Source: Apostichopus japonicus | Lineage: Eukaryota > Echinodermata > Holothuroidea > Aspidochirotida > Stichopodidae | Length of the DNA stretch: 64,000 bases | Assembly (NCBI RefSeq): GCF_037975245.1 | Contig: NC_092562.1 | Span: 4,702,001 to 4,766,000 of the forward strand | Direction of reading: 5' to 3' | Shown here: positions 49,951 through 61,870 of the stretch, in pieces | How positions within the stretch are numbered: position 1 is the stretch's first letter | Layout of the letters: each line of letters opens with the position of its first letter | Made by a program: the position numbers and the translations under genes | The notes under the pieces: model-generated | Told to the model about the DNA's origin: nothing | The model's input: the letters and a program-made list of their open reading frames with translations, nothing else | Databases searched by the model: none

Positions 49951-51160
49951 TGTTGACAAGCCATGGTGAGGGGAATTATTACTGCAACGATTGTGTATAT
50001 TAGGCAGGGCCGGATATAGCTTGAGTGGAGCCTGGGGATAGGATATTGTGGGACCATTTTAGCATAACCTATTAATAAAATGTCATATGAACGACATTTT
50101 TCAATATCAAGTAGAGATATATAAATTTCCACAAATATGATTATACCAAACAATCATATCAAACTAAACGCTGTTAAGAATATCTGCGGTATTAACAATA
50201 TTGTGTTACACACGTAGCGGTATAGTGCTTCGCATTTCTTTACAAAATCCTTTAATTAAATAAAACGTAACCTCATTTCAGATATTCAGATCGCGATGAG
50301 ACGTTTAATTATCAAATATGTGGTAGCCCTTAATGGGGGGGGGGGGGGGTTGAAGGGGGTGGGTGGGGTGGATGGGTGACCTGCAGCCCCATCTTTAAAC
50401 CCGGAACTGATGCCGTTAGCTTCAGTGTTACGGGTGAAAATTGAATAATCATACCAAACAATGATACATTCAGATAACCTTCTCATGGGATTTGACTTTA
50501 AATTCTATGAATAAATTAGTTATAAATGGGATTTTTGAAAGAACCGACGCAAGAGAGAAATCACGAAAGTTATTGTTTACATAATCTTATAATACTTATA
50601 ATTCCTTAACATCTATAGATATAGACAATACATTTGTATGATTTATACAATGAATACAACATTGCATACACAATATTGCATGCGAAACGTTTCGACCATA
50701 GCAGTAGCACCTTCTTCAATTGTGAACAAGATGATACAGCTTTGATCGAAATACTGCAGGCTCTCTAACTTTTTACCTGTACAGGCTTCTTGTAGTAGAT
50801 AAATAGCTCGTTAACAGTTTCCACCCTCTATCTCTTTAAAATGTTAAAATGTTTATATTGCATACATGAATAATAATAAGAATAACAAAAGGAAGAAGAA
50901 TAATAATATATTTAAAATCTCTTAGTATGTGATTAACGCTTGGCGTTGTAAACTCTATCATAATAATGATAATAATTACAATAATAATAATAACAATACT
51001 TTTATGATGCCCATGTATCCACCCATAAATGGGCGCTGAAGGCGCAACAAACCTATGCCTAAATCTGATTCCCAATAACGTATTCAATGTAGTCCACAGG
51101 TGAGAATATAAATTTGAAAACGTGACAATACCTGATTTTCAATTTGTTAAGAAATGCCAT

Positions 51161-51206
<46 letters not shown>

Positions 51207-51480
51207 AAATTTATATGTCAAAATTATATAGAACATGTACGAATATTTTGCTAGAGGTAAACTTCTTCTGAAATGATGCCGCCCTCCCCACCCCCTCCCG
51301 TACCCGTCCATGCCCTTCTCCCTAATTCACACACTTATAATATATATACGACACGATAATGCCCACTTCTGTAATATAATTTACTTAGTTATACATCTAT
51401 AATATATGAGTTGAATGCTTCTATAATAGTCATGAATGCACATAAAGTTGTAAATTTATCATATATGAGTTCCCCTTAAA
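49951..51480. other. Intergenic; microsatellites only
   Basis: AAT/ATAA-rich stretch at about 50870-51000 and a (TA)n tract at about 51164-51204. A CAGGGCCGGATATAGC sequence at 50006 looks like an orphan transposon end. Confidence 0.5.
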
Positions 51481-51484
51481 TCGC

Positions 51485-51670
51485 TTCCTGAATGTCCCCG
51501 ATTGTTCCTGAATGAATATGAATGTTCACGAATGTCCAAAAATTTTCATGAATATGCACGAACGTTTATGAATATTTACGCACAGTCATGTTTATTCATA
51601 TATGTTAATACATGTATTTGAATGTCACCAATTGTGCGTGAATTTTCATAAACGTTCATGTATAGTCATT
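51485..51670. repeat. Degenerate short-period repeat of TGAATGT/CACGAATGT words
   Basis: Words such as CCTGAATG, ATGAATGTTCACGAATGTCC, TCATGAATATGCACGAACGT and TTATGAATATTTACG recur about every 10-11 bases over roughly 180 bases. Confidence 0.55.
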
Positions 51671-52293
51671 GATTATTCATTTAACAATATTTAATATATA
51701 ATATCCATTTTTACCATGTTTCACAAGAATCTTAAAAGTTAAGCTAAATAAGTTCCGTATAGCTTAAAAATATAAGCAAAATTGACATTTAAAGCTGTCC
51801 TAACAATGATTGCCAAGCCTATACACATAAATTCCTACAGACTTACATAAAACCTTAACAAACAAAATTTCACGTTTTTATTCGCAAATAAACTCCAATC
51901 AATACCACGAACTTGATAAAAAAGAAATGTAACTTTAACTGTCAGAATGCCCACCTTTTATTTGCACCTATACATAACACTTAGTCAAAACATAAATTTT
52001 GTAAAATGAAAGTCTGAAGAATGTAGCAAGATTCTATCAATAATTAATGTAAGCAGTTTCACTGCATGGAAAGAGAAAGTATGAATAAGATGAATTAACA
52101 TATATTCATTCATACTTTGTAAAGATTCCTAAATCCTATTGGTCCATTCAGGTCAGCTGACCGTGGTTAATCCTGTGAGTAACGCACGGTAAAATTACGG
52201 GGCATCACTTTAATAAATCTTTGGTTATAACGTAACCAAAACTGTTTTGTTTTATGATTTTTCCCCCACACAAATGGTAGTGTATGAATGAAC

Positions 52294-52446
52294 GGGGTTA
52301 ATCAAAGGTCTAGCGTGCGTTACTCACATGATTAATGCACTCCGGGTGTTAATGCTATCGCTGGATGCACTCGTGCATCGCTTGCATTATCCCCCGATCG
52401 TGCATTAATCCTGTGAGTAACGCACGCTAGACCGTTGATTAACCCC
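52294..52446. repeat. 153-bp cruciform-type inverted repeat with nested hairpin
   Basis: Arms 52294-52339 (GGGGTTAATC..GTTACTCACATGATTAATGCA) and 52401-52446 are near-complements over 46 bases. The centre has GATGCACTCGTGCATC, itself a hairpin. A third partial copy of one arm (TTAATCCTGTGAGTAACGCAC) is at 52168-52188. No ORF. Confidence 0.8.
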
Positions 52447-53270
52447 TTATTCACCTTTCTTTCCCTTTCAATATCTCCGATTTCAGAGTTTCAATATTTT
52501 GCCCTGGTGTTTATTTTATATACAATCAAATTATATATCGAGATAATGTCCTGATAGTTGAACCTATAGAACAATTTGGATAATCTTAAGTCAAGAAGTA
52601 GCTATTATGTTAAAGCCCACGAGACCCCTTTAAGTACAAGATTGGATTTCTCTGAGGAATTCAATATATCTACAGAGTGTGTCCTATCCTGTTTCCATCT
52701 TGTGTCTACCAACTATGTCCATCCAAACTAAAAGCTCTCGCTTTTATAATGTGCTAATGACAGTGTCTCATATCCGACATGAGTTAGCTTTACTGGCGTT
52801 CAGAGGCATCAACCGCTTTCTTTTTCTATGGGGAGAAACAGGTGGGGCGGAGGGGGAGGGGGGGGGGAAGAGGGTACCTACCGATTTTCAGGGGTCGGTC
52901 TGACACATGTATTATCCAAGCCAATACTTAATTAATTGTTGTCAGCCATACATAAAGAGGGTCAAAATGGCGCTTGGCCCTTCTCTTTTCCCTCTTTCCC
53001 CGTGTCTAAGCCACTCAGCTATCCGCTCATCAATATATCCGGTCCGAATGTATTACAACCACGTGTTAATCCGTTCGTATGACACACAATGCTATAGTCA
53101 ATTAGCATTAACATATCGACGGAATGTGGACAGTTACAAATGCCGAACACCTCATCATAACTCGAGCCTCGTAAAACCGGCGGTACAGACGGCAAGGGAT
53201 ATCTTAAAACCCGTTAGGGCTTCCTCCATACCACGTGACGCCCTATCCGCCTATACACCCCTTTATCTAT

Positions 53271-56200
53271 CTATCTCCGTACTTGTGGCTTTTGTGACTT
53301 ATTCATCTCTAAGTCGAAGTTACTATATGGTCGAGTTTTCTTACAGCATTTTGAGTAGCAGCAATAACAGCAACAGCAACAAATAATGTTGATGAGGATG
53401 AGCAAGCCAGCCAGGATGCCCAGAACAGCCATCCATAGTTTCTGAACGAGTAGCTGAGTAGCAGATGTAGGCCCATTGCAGCAATGGGATTCCGAACAGC
53501 AGGCATCTGGACAAGTGTTATTAGTAGGTACACAGACAGGATTCTCTGACTGACAGCAGTCGATAGGACAATTAGCAGATGATTCAGAATTGGCATCGCA
53601 TCGGCCATCACCACAAAACGCTGTTTCGTCTTTCGTGGAACTACTATAAGGTTATAAGAAAAAGGAGAAAAGAAACTATTGATATGCATTTATACAGTGG
53701 CGTAGGAAGGTACTTTTGAGTGGGGGGGGGGGGGCTGAAGACTGATGGCCGGCCTAGGGGAGGGGTCTAAGGGGAGGGGGTGTGCCCCTCCCCTTTGGAT
53801 TTTTTGTGCATTTCCAGGTAGCCTCAGATGCAATTTGGTGCAATATAGCACACTTCAACACCCACTCCATTTTGTAAACTTAATTTTGTATTTTCACCAG
53901 GCCTTAGATGCAATTTGGTGCTTCAAATGAGATTTTTTTTCTCATTTGGAAATGAAAAAGGGTTTTCTGACTTGCGAAGCGGGGGGGGGGGGGCGGAATG
54001 ATACTTCCGCCCCTCCACATTTTTCACTGGGGGCCCCCAGCCCCCCGGTTCCTACGCCCTTGCATTTATACGTAGGATACACATTTATTTATGCGTTATA
54101 CATATATATATCGACATCAATACAATACTAATACCTCGTCAAAGGGTTCCTCTATCAACAAACGAAAAGTGTACTATTTAAGCTTCCTAAACACATTATA
54201 CTTTATCCTTAAAGGTTACCTATTTCAGAAAGTTGTTTCGAAAATGCTGACTGTACATTGTGCTTCCAGTCAAACAATCTACACAGAAGTTCACTTTCTG
54301 CTGCATATGCTCTTAAGGCGTGGATATTCCGTATCCATGCTAGACCAGTTACTGGTAGTATAAAAATCTGTACCTACCCTATCTCTAGCGTTTCTTTAGC
54401 ACAGGCACCTTCAAAGCATTCTGACCACACCCAACAAGATTCAGGATCGTCAAACCAGCCCCATCTTTCAGAACATCTGTGAAGAAAATGAGATAAGACA
54501 AAATACATTAATATAACCAATTTACTACATCAAATTGGTGCAAACGATCGGATGATAGTGACAAAAGTTCCCATTGGACCCCCCTTAACCTCACTCTCAC
54601 GGTCCCACCCCTCACAAGGATAACCGCCATTATAGTTCGATGTCAGCCACCAAGAAATTTGGGCGGTGCCAGAGACAGAGACATAGAGCGGGAAGGTCGA
54701 TGAAGGTGTGAAATAACAAATCGATTATTTTGTAAATAAAATTAATCTTTCAAAATGGCAGCAATTTTTTCAATCGTCCAAAAGTCGCTGGACGTTCATG
54801 GTTTTGTTGTTGGTATTATTGATTTGACTAACCTTATATGTTTCGTATATTCTCCAATTGAATACAGAATCTGTTTGAATTGTTGTGAACTTCCTGTAAG
54901 TACATTGTTTTGACTCACTTTGTTTAACCTTCAAAGATAACCTGTGTGTAATTATTTTGTTTATAGACTATAGTACATCCCTATGGATTATATATCTTAC
55001 AGAACTTTGTGGGAATGCTTTCCTGTTGGGTGCGGCAGGAAGAGAGGAGTGGGTGTCTTTAACACCACATGAACAAACAGTTCACCACCTAAAGCAGAGA
55101 ATATTCGAGAACATAAAACAAATGTTTATTTTCTATTTTGCGTCCTGTTGTAACAATCTCTTGATGCGGTATACTTTATATTGTTTTCTGTGTATCATGC
55201 ATAGGTATAGGGAGGTTATGACCAAACCAATCATTTTTTTTTGTCGGAAACCACTTGTTGGTATAACAACGCCTAAGTTAAACTTGACGTCATTTAGGTT
55301 TCCCAGTAAACTTAAGTTTGACTTACCTAAAGTTTTTAATATATGTACTAGGAAGATTTACAACACCCCCTGCAGCTTTATTCTGGTTTGTTCTGATTAC
55401 AACCATATCTATATCTATCCTATACTATAACCTTTAATATTTAGTTTTGGTGTTCTCTTGCGAAGTTTTTGAGAAATTCTAGGCTTGATGCTCGCTGTCC
55501 AAGTTATATCTTTTAAAAAAGATATATGTGTTCTCCTTCTCTGTACGGATAGGTGTTTATACTGCAGTAGGTGTAGTCAATAAAAATCCACATTGATACT
55601 ATTATCATGCTTACATTTTAACCGAAATTGAATGGGTTTTTTTCTTTGGTAAATTTATCCGAAGTAAAACATAACAAACCCATATATCAGACTTGAATTG
55701 GTCAGTGATTAAAACTAATAAGAAATAGTGTACGGGCGACAAACGTCTTGGAATCAAAATTGGTTCCAAAATCATCGTGCAATATTTGACAAGTTTTGGT
55801 AAAATATCGGTAACTTTCTGAGTGACTATAGTACGACATAAAAAGCTGCGCGGTTAACTGTATAGCGTACGTGTCACTCCTATACTAATACAGGTGAGTC
55901 GTATATGCACCAAACATATACCACATCTGATAACTACGTCAGTTATTATAATTACAGGAGGTCAAAGGAAGTTATATGTACAGTCATTCTAATTCCGCTG
56001 AATATGTGCATTTTCCGCCGCCTGTATCCATATAGGGGTTCGTGACATTTTGCCAGTTTTCTAGTAATTATCACTCTTGATCTACCTCAACACTTCCGTC
56101 TTTTTTTCCTGTCATCTTCCGGGTATGCAGAAATATTACACACTGAATACGACTGAACAGGAAAAATGGCGGCTACAGCGTAGAATAGGCTGGATAACAT

Positions 56201-59200
56201 GCGATACCTTATAGGAATCATGATCTATATTTTATCTATATTTATGAGTATATACACAATGACGCAAAGTGAAGGTGTAAGGGAACGGATGGGGGTGGGG
56301 GTGTGGCAGCGGAAAGGGGGGGGCGAGGTTTTCGGTACACTGTGCCTTCTTGGATGGGACGAGATATAACTTAGTCCACCTTTATTAACAATAGGATTAC
56401 TACAAAACCTTAATTGAAAAGTTAGAGATCAGGTTTCAAGTTTTTTTTTCCAATATACTTAATGGAAAAACTAAATCATTACCAATATTCCTTCAAAATC
56501 TCGCTGACGTCACATATTTAATTATTCTCATCAAACAGCCATGAAACTTAAATGGTATTTTTAAATAAGTATTATTTGCTTCAACCTTTCTTTGCTTGCT
56601 ATATTGTTCATTAGATTTCCACAGTAACACAGTCTAAAACGTACATGGTACCGGTATCTAATGCAACCGACTGAGTTGTTTTTGCAAATAAAATAAAATA
56701 ATCTAAAATATGGTTCAAAGCAGATTTAAATGGTATGCATCCATGTCAATGACCCATGGGCGGGATTACGGGGGGGGGGGCAAGAGGGGGCATTTGCCCC
56801 CCACTTTTTCCCAGACCTTAGTTCACTTTTTTGTCGTTTTTGCAGACAAATGTGCACAACCCTAATCGAAATTATTCCCCCACAACAGCTCTATCAAATA
56901 GGCCTACTTGTTTCGAATCTAAGTGGAATTTGTGTTTAACATCGTAACATGTAGCATGCAGAATAACTGGAGCTGGAGCTAGCACATGGTTCGCAGCACA
57001 GGTTACGAATCCTGGAGCTAACACACTACTGTAGCGATCCAATTCTGCATGTGATGAATCCGCGGCATGTGCTACGTCCAGTGCTAGCTTCAGGAATTGA
57101 TTTTCAACGTTGCTGCTCTACTGAATGCGTTGAAAAGCTAAATCCAGAGAAACGATTTACGAAAGCCAGATTTGCATATTGGGTATATCAATAATTAAAT
57201 TCAATACACTGACACATGACACCCCCCACCCCCGTGTCATTCAACAATATGCAATGGCAATGCCGATGTAATTTCTTTACTGCTCGAAATCACCCCGCCT
57301 CGACTTCAGTGGCGACGGAACCGGTGGACTTGAGGGGCTTATCCCCCATGAAAAAAAGTGTGGGGGGGGGGGGGTAAAGGTATGTTCAGCCCCTAATATT
57401 TGCCAAGTGCTCCAAGAAGTGGGGACCGCGGGGAGAATTTCGAGGTGGGTGCTGAACATATTCTTAATCGGTCCAATGCACAATATACTAATAATTTTAG
57501 GGGAAAAGAACTGTCTAGATGCGATTTATTGTTACCAGAGGTGTCATTTTTGCTGATCTAGGATTTCCTTTTTGCTTAAATTTCGACGCGCCCCGCCAAC
57601 TGATGGTGGTGCACCGCCTAAATAGTGACGTATAAGCTTCAGTTGTACATCACCATATAAGTTCTTCTATCCGTCCTCCCTAAATTTAAACACGTTCATT
57701 AATTGTTTAGATGCAATTTAAAGCCTATATGGGTGTTAATTTTACCGATCTAAAGGTCCCTTATCATCGAAAATTTTGACGCTCCTTGCCAACCGATGAT
57801 GGCGCTCCGCTTAGATAGTGACGTATAACAAAAGTTGTACATCACCATCTGACCATATGTTCTACTATCAATCCTCTTCAAATTTTTAAACGATAATTAA
57901 CTATCTAGATACAATTGCAGACATGAGATCCATATTTCAAGGATAGATACATGCAGCTTAGAGCACTCGGGAAGTGCCGTTTCCGGCCATCTGGAGGGTT
58001 TGTAAAGCCAAAAAATTTCTTGTACGCTCCGCGCCAACTGATGGTGGCGCTCCGCTTAGATAGTCTTGCTGGAAGGTTTGCCCCCCCCCACTTTCACAAC
58101 TCAAATCCCGCCCCTGTCAATGACATTGTTGTAAATGCCATCTGCCGTCTATTTTAGTTATACATTTTATATCATATCACGTGAGAATAAGAGTGTATGT
58201 TACACATTCTAGCATCAAGTCTTCATAAATCCATGTGGATAGTTTTCTATACAATAGCATGAACGAAATCGGGAAAACTACAACTGCATCATCCTAATTT
58301 TCAGTATATTTTCAGTAAGGTTTGTCGCAAGCCTATAAAATGCCCGATCACAAGGTGCGGTGGGGGTTTGTGGCGGGGAGGGGGGGGGGGGTGACTGCGA
58401 CGAGTACGTTTGCCCTCACATCCAATTTTCAAGTCCCGCAATTCCCTGGGTAGAGAATGGTCTTTCGTGCTGCCGGTGTGATGGGGGGGGGGGGGGTTAG
58501 GGGGTTAACGTTAGCTGCGCCAATGTAGCAATACAAATGTATATGGTTGCAGAATATAGCACCATTTTCAATCTAAGCACCCTTATAATTATACATAACT
58601 AGGCACCGCCTCCGGACGGTGTTCAATCAAAATGTCCATCATTTTCTGTAAAAGCACCGCTGTAATGATAACATATCCTCATGCATATACTGGGCCTGCA
58701 TCACACAACCAATATGCACATTAGTTAATGCGTTACTGATGATGGTATTCAGTCATCCAGTGGTGTATGGGAGTAGTCAATGTTATATGTGTACTACAGG
58801 TTGTCATACTGTGTTTTGCTGAAACGGAAGCATTCAATGTCCCCTTCAGTTTACCTATCAGCTTTTTCTTGATGGCTCTCAATATGGCAAGGAAGAGGTG
58901 GTGTTGACTTCCCAATTTAATTTACTAAACGGATACAAATCCTTAATAATTTTTTTCCATCAGTCAAATTTTAGTCAACAACATTTGCTCTTCATATATA
59001 GAGACACAAGTATATACAAACAGATGTCAAAGTGAAAGTTGTTGCCAAATTGCAGTTAGCACTATGTACATTTCCGCATTATAGTGAAGGAATTGGACCT
59101 ATGCATCAGTATATACGTTAAGGGTTTGAACCTATATGCACTGTCTATGTTCCTTACTTTTTTATCTGCTTTATTTTGAATTGTATTTCGTATAAAAAGC

Positions 59201-60933
59201 TTGACATTTGCAAGAAATCACTTTGGGGGGGGGGGGGGGGGTGGTAACCGAAAGGGACAACGCCTTTTTTTTTTATGAAAATTGTAAAATACTCGCTTTC
59301 ATAGATAGAACTTTATTGTCCATTTCAGGAAACGGAAACAGAAATTATTTCCCGTCGACAGTAAACATAAAACAGTAGTGAATACAAACACACCCATACA
59401 ATAAACAAACTATTAGTGACCAACTACGAGAATGAAACTAAATAAGCAGAGCCAGAACAGTAACAGAGGCAGCACAGAGGGCTGCAAGTGACAGATCACA
59501 CACTGTGGCCAAGTCGCTTTGCACGCGAGTTAAACATAAATGCACCATCAGTTTGCAACACAGATAACTTTGCAGAAAGGTTCTTCTGTCAATGCTATAA
59601 TAGGCTATCAGGTATTAAAGATATTCCCAATTTCCAATTATGTTAATATCTTAACTTTTGAAAATTCTATCAAGAGCTCAAAACGAAAAGAAAAATATGT
59701 ACCTCTATAAAAGATCATCTGATAAGTTGGAGGAGTGGTGTAGGTGTATGGTGGGGAAGGTGGCGGGGTGGGGACCTCGCCAAATGTGTAGCCTTCCAAG
59801 CGATATACACATGTCTTGCTTGCCTACATTGGTTGTTTCATGCCTATTATTTGCCACAACGCATTAACAATAATAATAATCATATAATTTACCTGGTTTT
59901 AGCGTTGCCTTGTCCTTCTGGGCCATTGCAATCAAATGATTTTGACACGTTGAGTTCAGCATATCCATACCTTGACGGGTTACATTGAAAGTTTGGATAT
60001 TCCGGCTGAAGAAAAAACAAAGAGCCAAATCAAAATAGTTAGATTTTAGCATCAGTGTTTACCGTACTATATTTTAATGGTAACTACGCGTGCATCAAAC
60101 AGTGGGCTATAGTTTGAAGACATTTGATCAGGACAAAAGGAAGACATGGAAAGTAGAGGCTATAGGGAAGGTATGGGGTGGGGGGGGGGGGGTTGCACAA
60201 CCATTTTTTACCTACAGTTTCATCCATCATATTTAGCAGGGGCGTCAATCCGGATTGAAAAGTGGGAAGGGGGGGGAGGGGGCATACATGACTGAACATG
60301 GATAAAACTGAAGCAGTCCGCGAAGCCTTTATCGGGTGGGGGTCTTCGACCTATAGTTAGTCTCTAAAAAGTTGGTAAATCTATAGCATTGCTAGAATCA
60401 GTTGTGTACGCTTATTTATCAAAACAGTTTGAAATTGAGCAAGGAGTGAATTGCACTTCGTGTAGTTGTATTACATGCACTTAACCGGCGGTTAAAATGT
60501 TTACACACAGACTAGATAGAGATATGACGATAAAATATAACAGAAAAAGATAAAATATTTCACTTCAAGGGGACAGTTTTCAGATGTTAAGAATATGATA
60601 TATATATTTATACATATAAATATACAATATTACATAAAATGAAATACATACCTCGTCTTTCACCGTCGAATTTTTAATTCCTCCGCAACATGAATAGTAC
60701 TTGATGTTAATGAAAACCTTTAGGTTGAAGTTTGTACATTCCCCCTGTTTAGTAACTTCTTCGCCGTCTGGTTGGGGTTGTGTCTGAGCTGGATCAGCTG
60801 CAACTACGATATTTCGCTCAGGGTTCCTTAAATTTCCCGATTTAGGTTTCTTTCCTTCACATGTTCCTTGTCCCGAAAGAAACAGAACTACTGCAACGAT
60901 TGCATATGAATAATCTCTCCAACGTAAGAACAT
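53271..60933 (-). CDS. Cys-rich single-pass membrane protein with CGDGxC..CPxDC motif, unknown function
   Basis: Minus strand, four exons: 60652-60933 (ATG), 59893-60005, 54378-54476, 53271-53643 (TAG). Junction phases are 0, 2, 2 with GT-AG sites, for 288 residues. Residues 1 to about 25 are a signal peptide (YAIVAVVLFLSGQGTC). The ectodomain is rich in Cys: GECTNFNLKVF..YYSCCGG in exon 1, CSERWGWFDDPESCWVW in exon 3, and in exon 4 CGDGRCDANSESSANCPIDC, a motif seen in several secreted Cys-rich protein families. One helix follows (LWMAVLGILAGLLILINII), leading straight into CCCCCYCCYSKCCKK, a likely palmitoylation patch. A short cytoplasmic tail ends KPQVRR. It looks like a type I plasma-membrane protein, loosely similar in layout to Shisa proteins. 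I do not recognise the family. Intron 2 (5.4 kb) and intron 3 contain transposons. Confidence 0.8.
53695..54062. mobile_element. CAAGGGCGTAGG MITE copy 6 (368 bp, reverse orientation, intron 3 of the Cys-rich gene)
   Basis: Begins CAGTGGCGTAGGAAGG and ends CCTACGCCCTTG; perfect duplication CATTTATA (53687-53694 and 54063-54070). Confidence 0.93.
54477..56745. other. Intron 2 of the Cys-rich gene, 3' part
   Basis: No further exon with matching phase was found. A 157-codon plus-strand ORF at 54957-55430 has no recognisable domain. Confidence 0.45.
56755..58116. mobile_element. 1.36 kb hAT-like element with internal tandem units (intron 2 of the Cys-rich gene)
   Basis: The left end is CATGGGCGGGATT and the right end AATCCCGCCCCTG. 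TCAATGAC is at 56746-56753 and 58117-58124; on the left one extra C separates it from the end. The interior shows no transposase. It holds about 2.5 tandem units (57584-58066), and a sequence CAGTGGCGACGGAACCGG at 57309 that looks like the orphan end of another element. Confidence 0.8.
57584..58066 (-). repeat. Tandem ~190-245-bp units, each with the CGCCAAC..GGTGGCGCTCCGC motif
   Basis: Core motif at about 57584-57625, 57775-57820 and 58014-58065. The units between them share TAGTGACGTATAA, GTTGTACATCACCAT and TAGATGCAATT-type segments. The same core, in the other orientation, is in the elements at 11291, 18998 and 45792. Confidence 0.75.
58117..59892. other. Intron 2 of the Cys-rich gene, 5' part
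   Basis: Contains G homopolymer runs and the repeat at 59295-59490. A minus-strand 60-codon ORF at 58733-58915 does not join the exons in phase with any clear splice site. Confidence 0.45.
59295..59490 (-). repeat. Second copy of the (TCTA)-tailed dispersed repeat
   Basis: Reverse complement of the 18640-18840 segment, including GAAATTATTTCCCGTCGACA and TAAACATAAAACAGTAGTGA. Confidence 0.65.
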
Positions 60934-61862
60934 TTTGGAAACTTCTTTGCAGGATCAACTGGGTGGAGGCTTTAAAACTGATTTAGAAATGTTAATCTCT
61001 TTGAAATGTTTAGAATATTTGGAGATGGCAATCTAAATCCTGGTGCAATTATAAATGACAATATTATTTAGAGTTTCACGGTTGAAAGCTTCAATGTTAT
61101 GTATGAGGTTGTGTTGTCCGTCAAGCTTGTTTTTATAGATACAAACTGACACTAAGGAAGTCCTATTATACGGTAGCCTTAAAAAGCCATTCAACTTTTT
61201 TATGTCTAATCGTTTATTATGAGGATTATATGAGACTGTAATGGCCTATTTTTTATTTAATTAAAAGAATGATAAACAAAACAAGCATTTAGTAAAATTT
61301 GGAAAAAGAAACAAGTTTCATTGATTTTGCCCCCAGAATGTCGGATTACATACATATCAAGTGATTCTGAAGTAGGTCTTATTCTAGGCTGTAATTTTAC
61401 AAGCGATCACACAGTTTACGTTGAAGCCACTTTGGATTTTTGGTTAAACCCTGCAGGATGTTAAATGTTAAACATTACAAAGTAACTAGCACACCGAATA
61501 ATGACCGTCTGTTTCCGTTGAGGCGTTAATTTACTTATACACAATTAAGACACTAGCTCTTGAAACATTCTCTGCCGCAAACCATTCTGGCTTTTTGTCG
61601 AATGGCTTGAGATGTGATCCATAGCTGCAGGGTTACATGGAAAAAAAGTGCAATGCACTTTGGCTTCTTAATGTGCTCTTGTAACCAGAGCATAACCTGG
61701 TTAATGTTTTGTATAGTTATCCTTTCCTTTCATTTTCTTACTTTTGTTTCTATTCATTTGACAATGAATAACCTTTATATACTTGGTAGATTTATGAGTT
61801 CCCTTAATTTTCACTTTTATTGCTAACTACTACATGGCAACAGTTAGTGGTCCGGTGGCCAT
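60934..61862. other. Upstream region of the Cys-rich gene
   Basis: Presumed 5' UTR and promoter of the minus-strand gene. No motif stands out and no coding signal is seen. Confidence 0.45.
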
Positions 61863-61870
61863 GTGCGACC

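Noticed and set aside
50685-50735. Hammerhead-like string TTGAAGA..CGAAACGTT on the minus strand
   Set aside because: The first core base is changed (T for C), stem II does not pair cleanly and stem I is missing. At best a decayed relic.
52907-53386. 159-codon plus-strand ORF
   Set aside because: Partly antisense to the Cys-rich gene's last exon, with no domain or splice support.
53309-53689. 126-codon minus-strand ORF beginning MHINSFFSP
   Set aside because: Wrong frame over the last exon of the Cys-rich membrane protein; the spliced frame explains the region.
54957-55430. 157-codon plus-strand ORF
   Set aside because: No recognisable motif, AT-rich composition and location inside an intron; likely chance.
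57309-57380. CAGTGGCGACGGAACCGG as a separate nested MITE
   Set aside because: No partner end or duplication seen inside the surrounding element.
60238-60290. CAGGGGCGTCAATCCGG as the start of another hAT-like MITE
   Set aside because: No matching right end or target duplication was found; only an orphan end.
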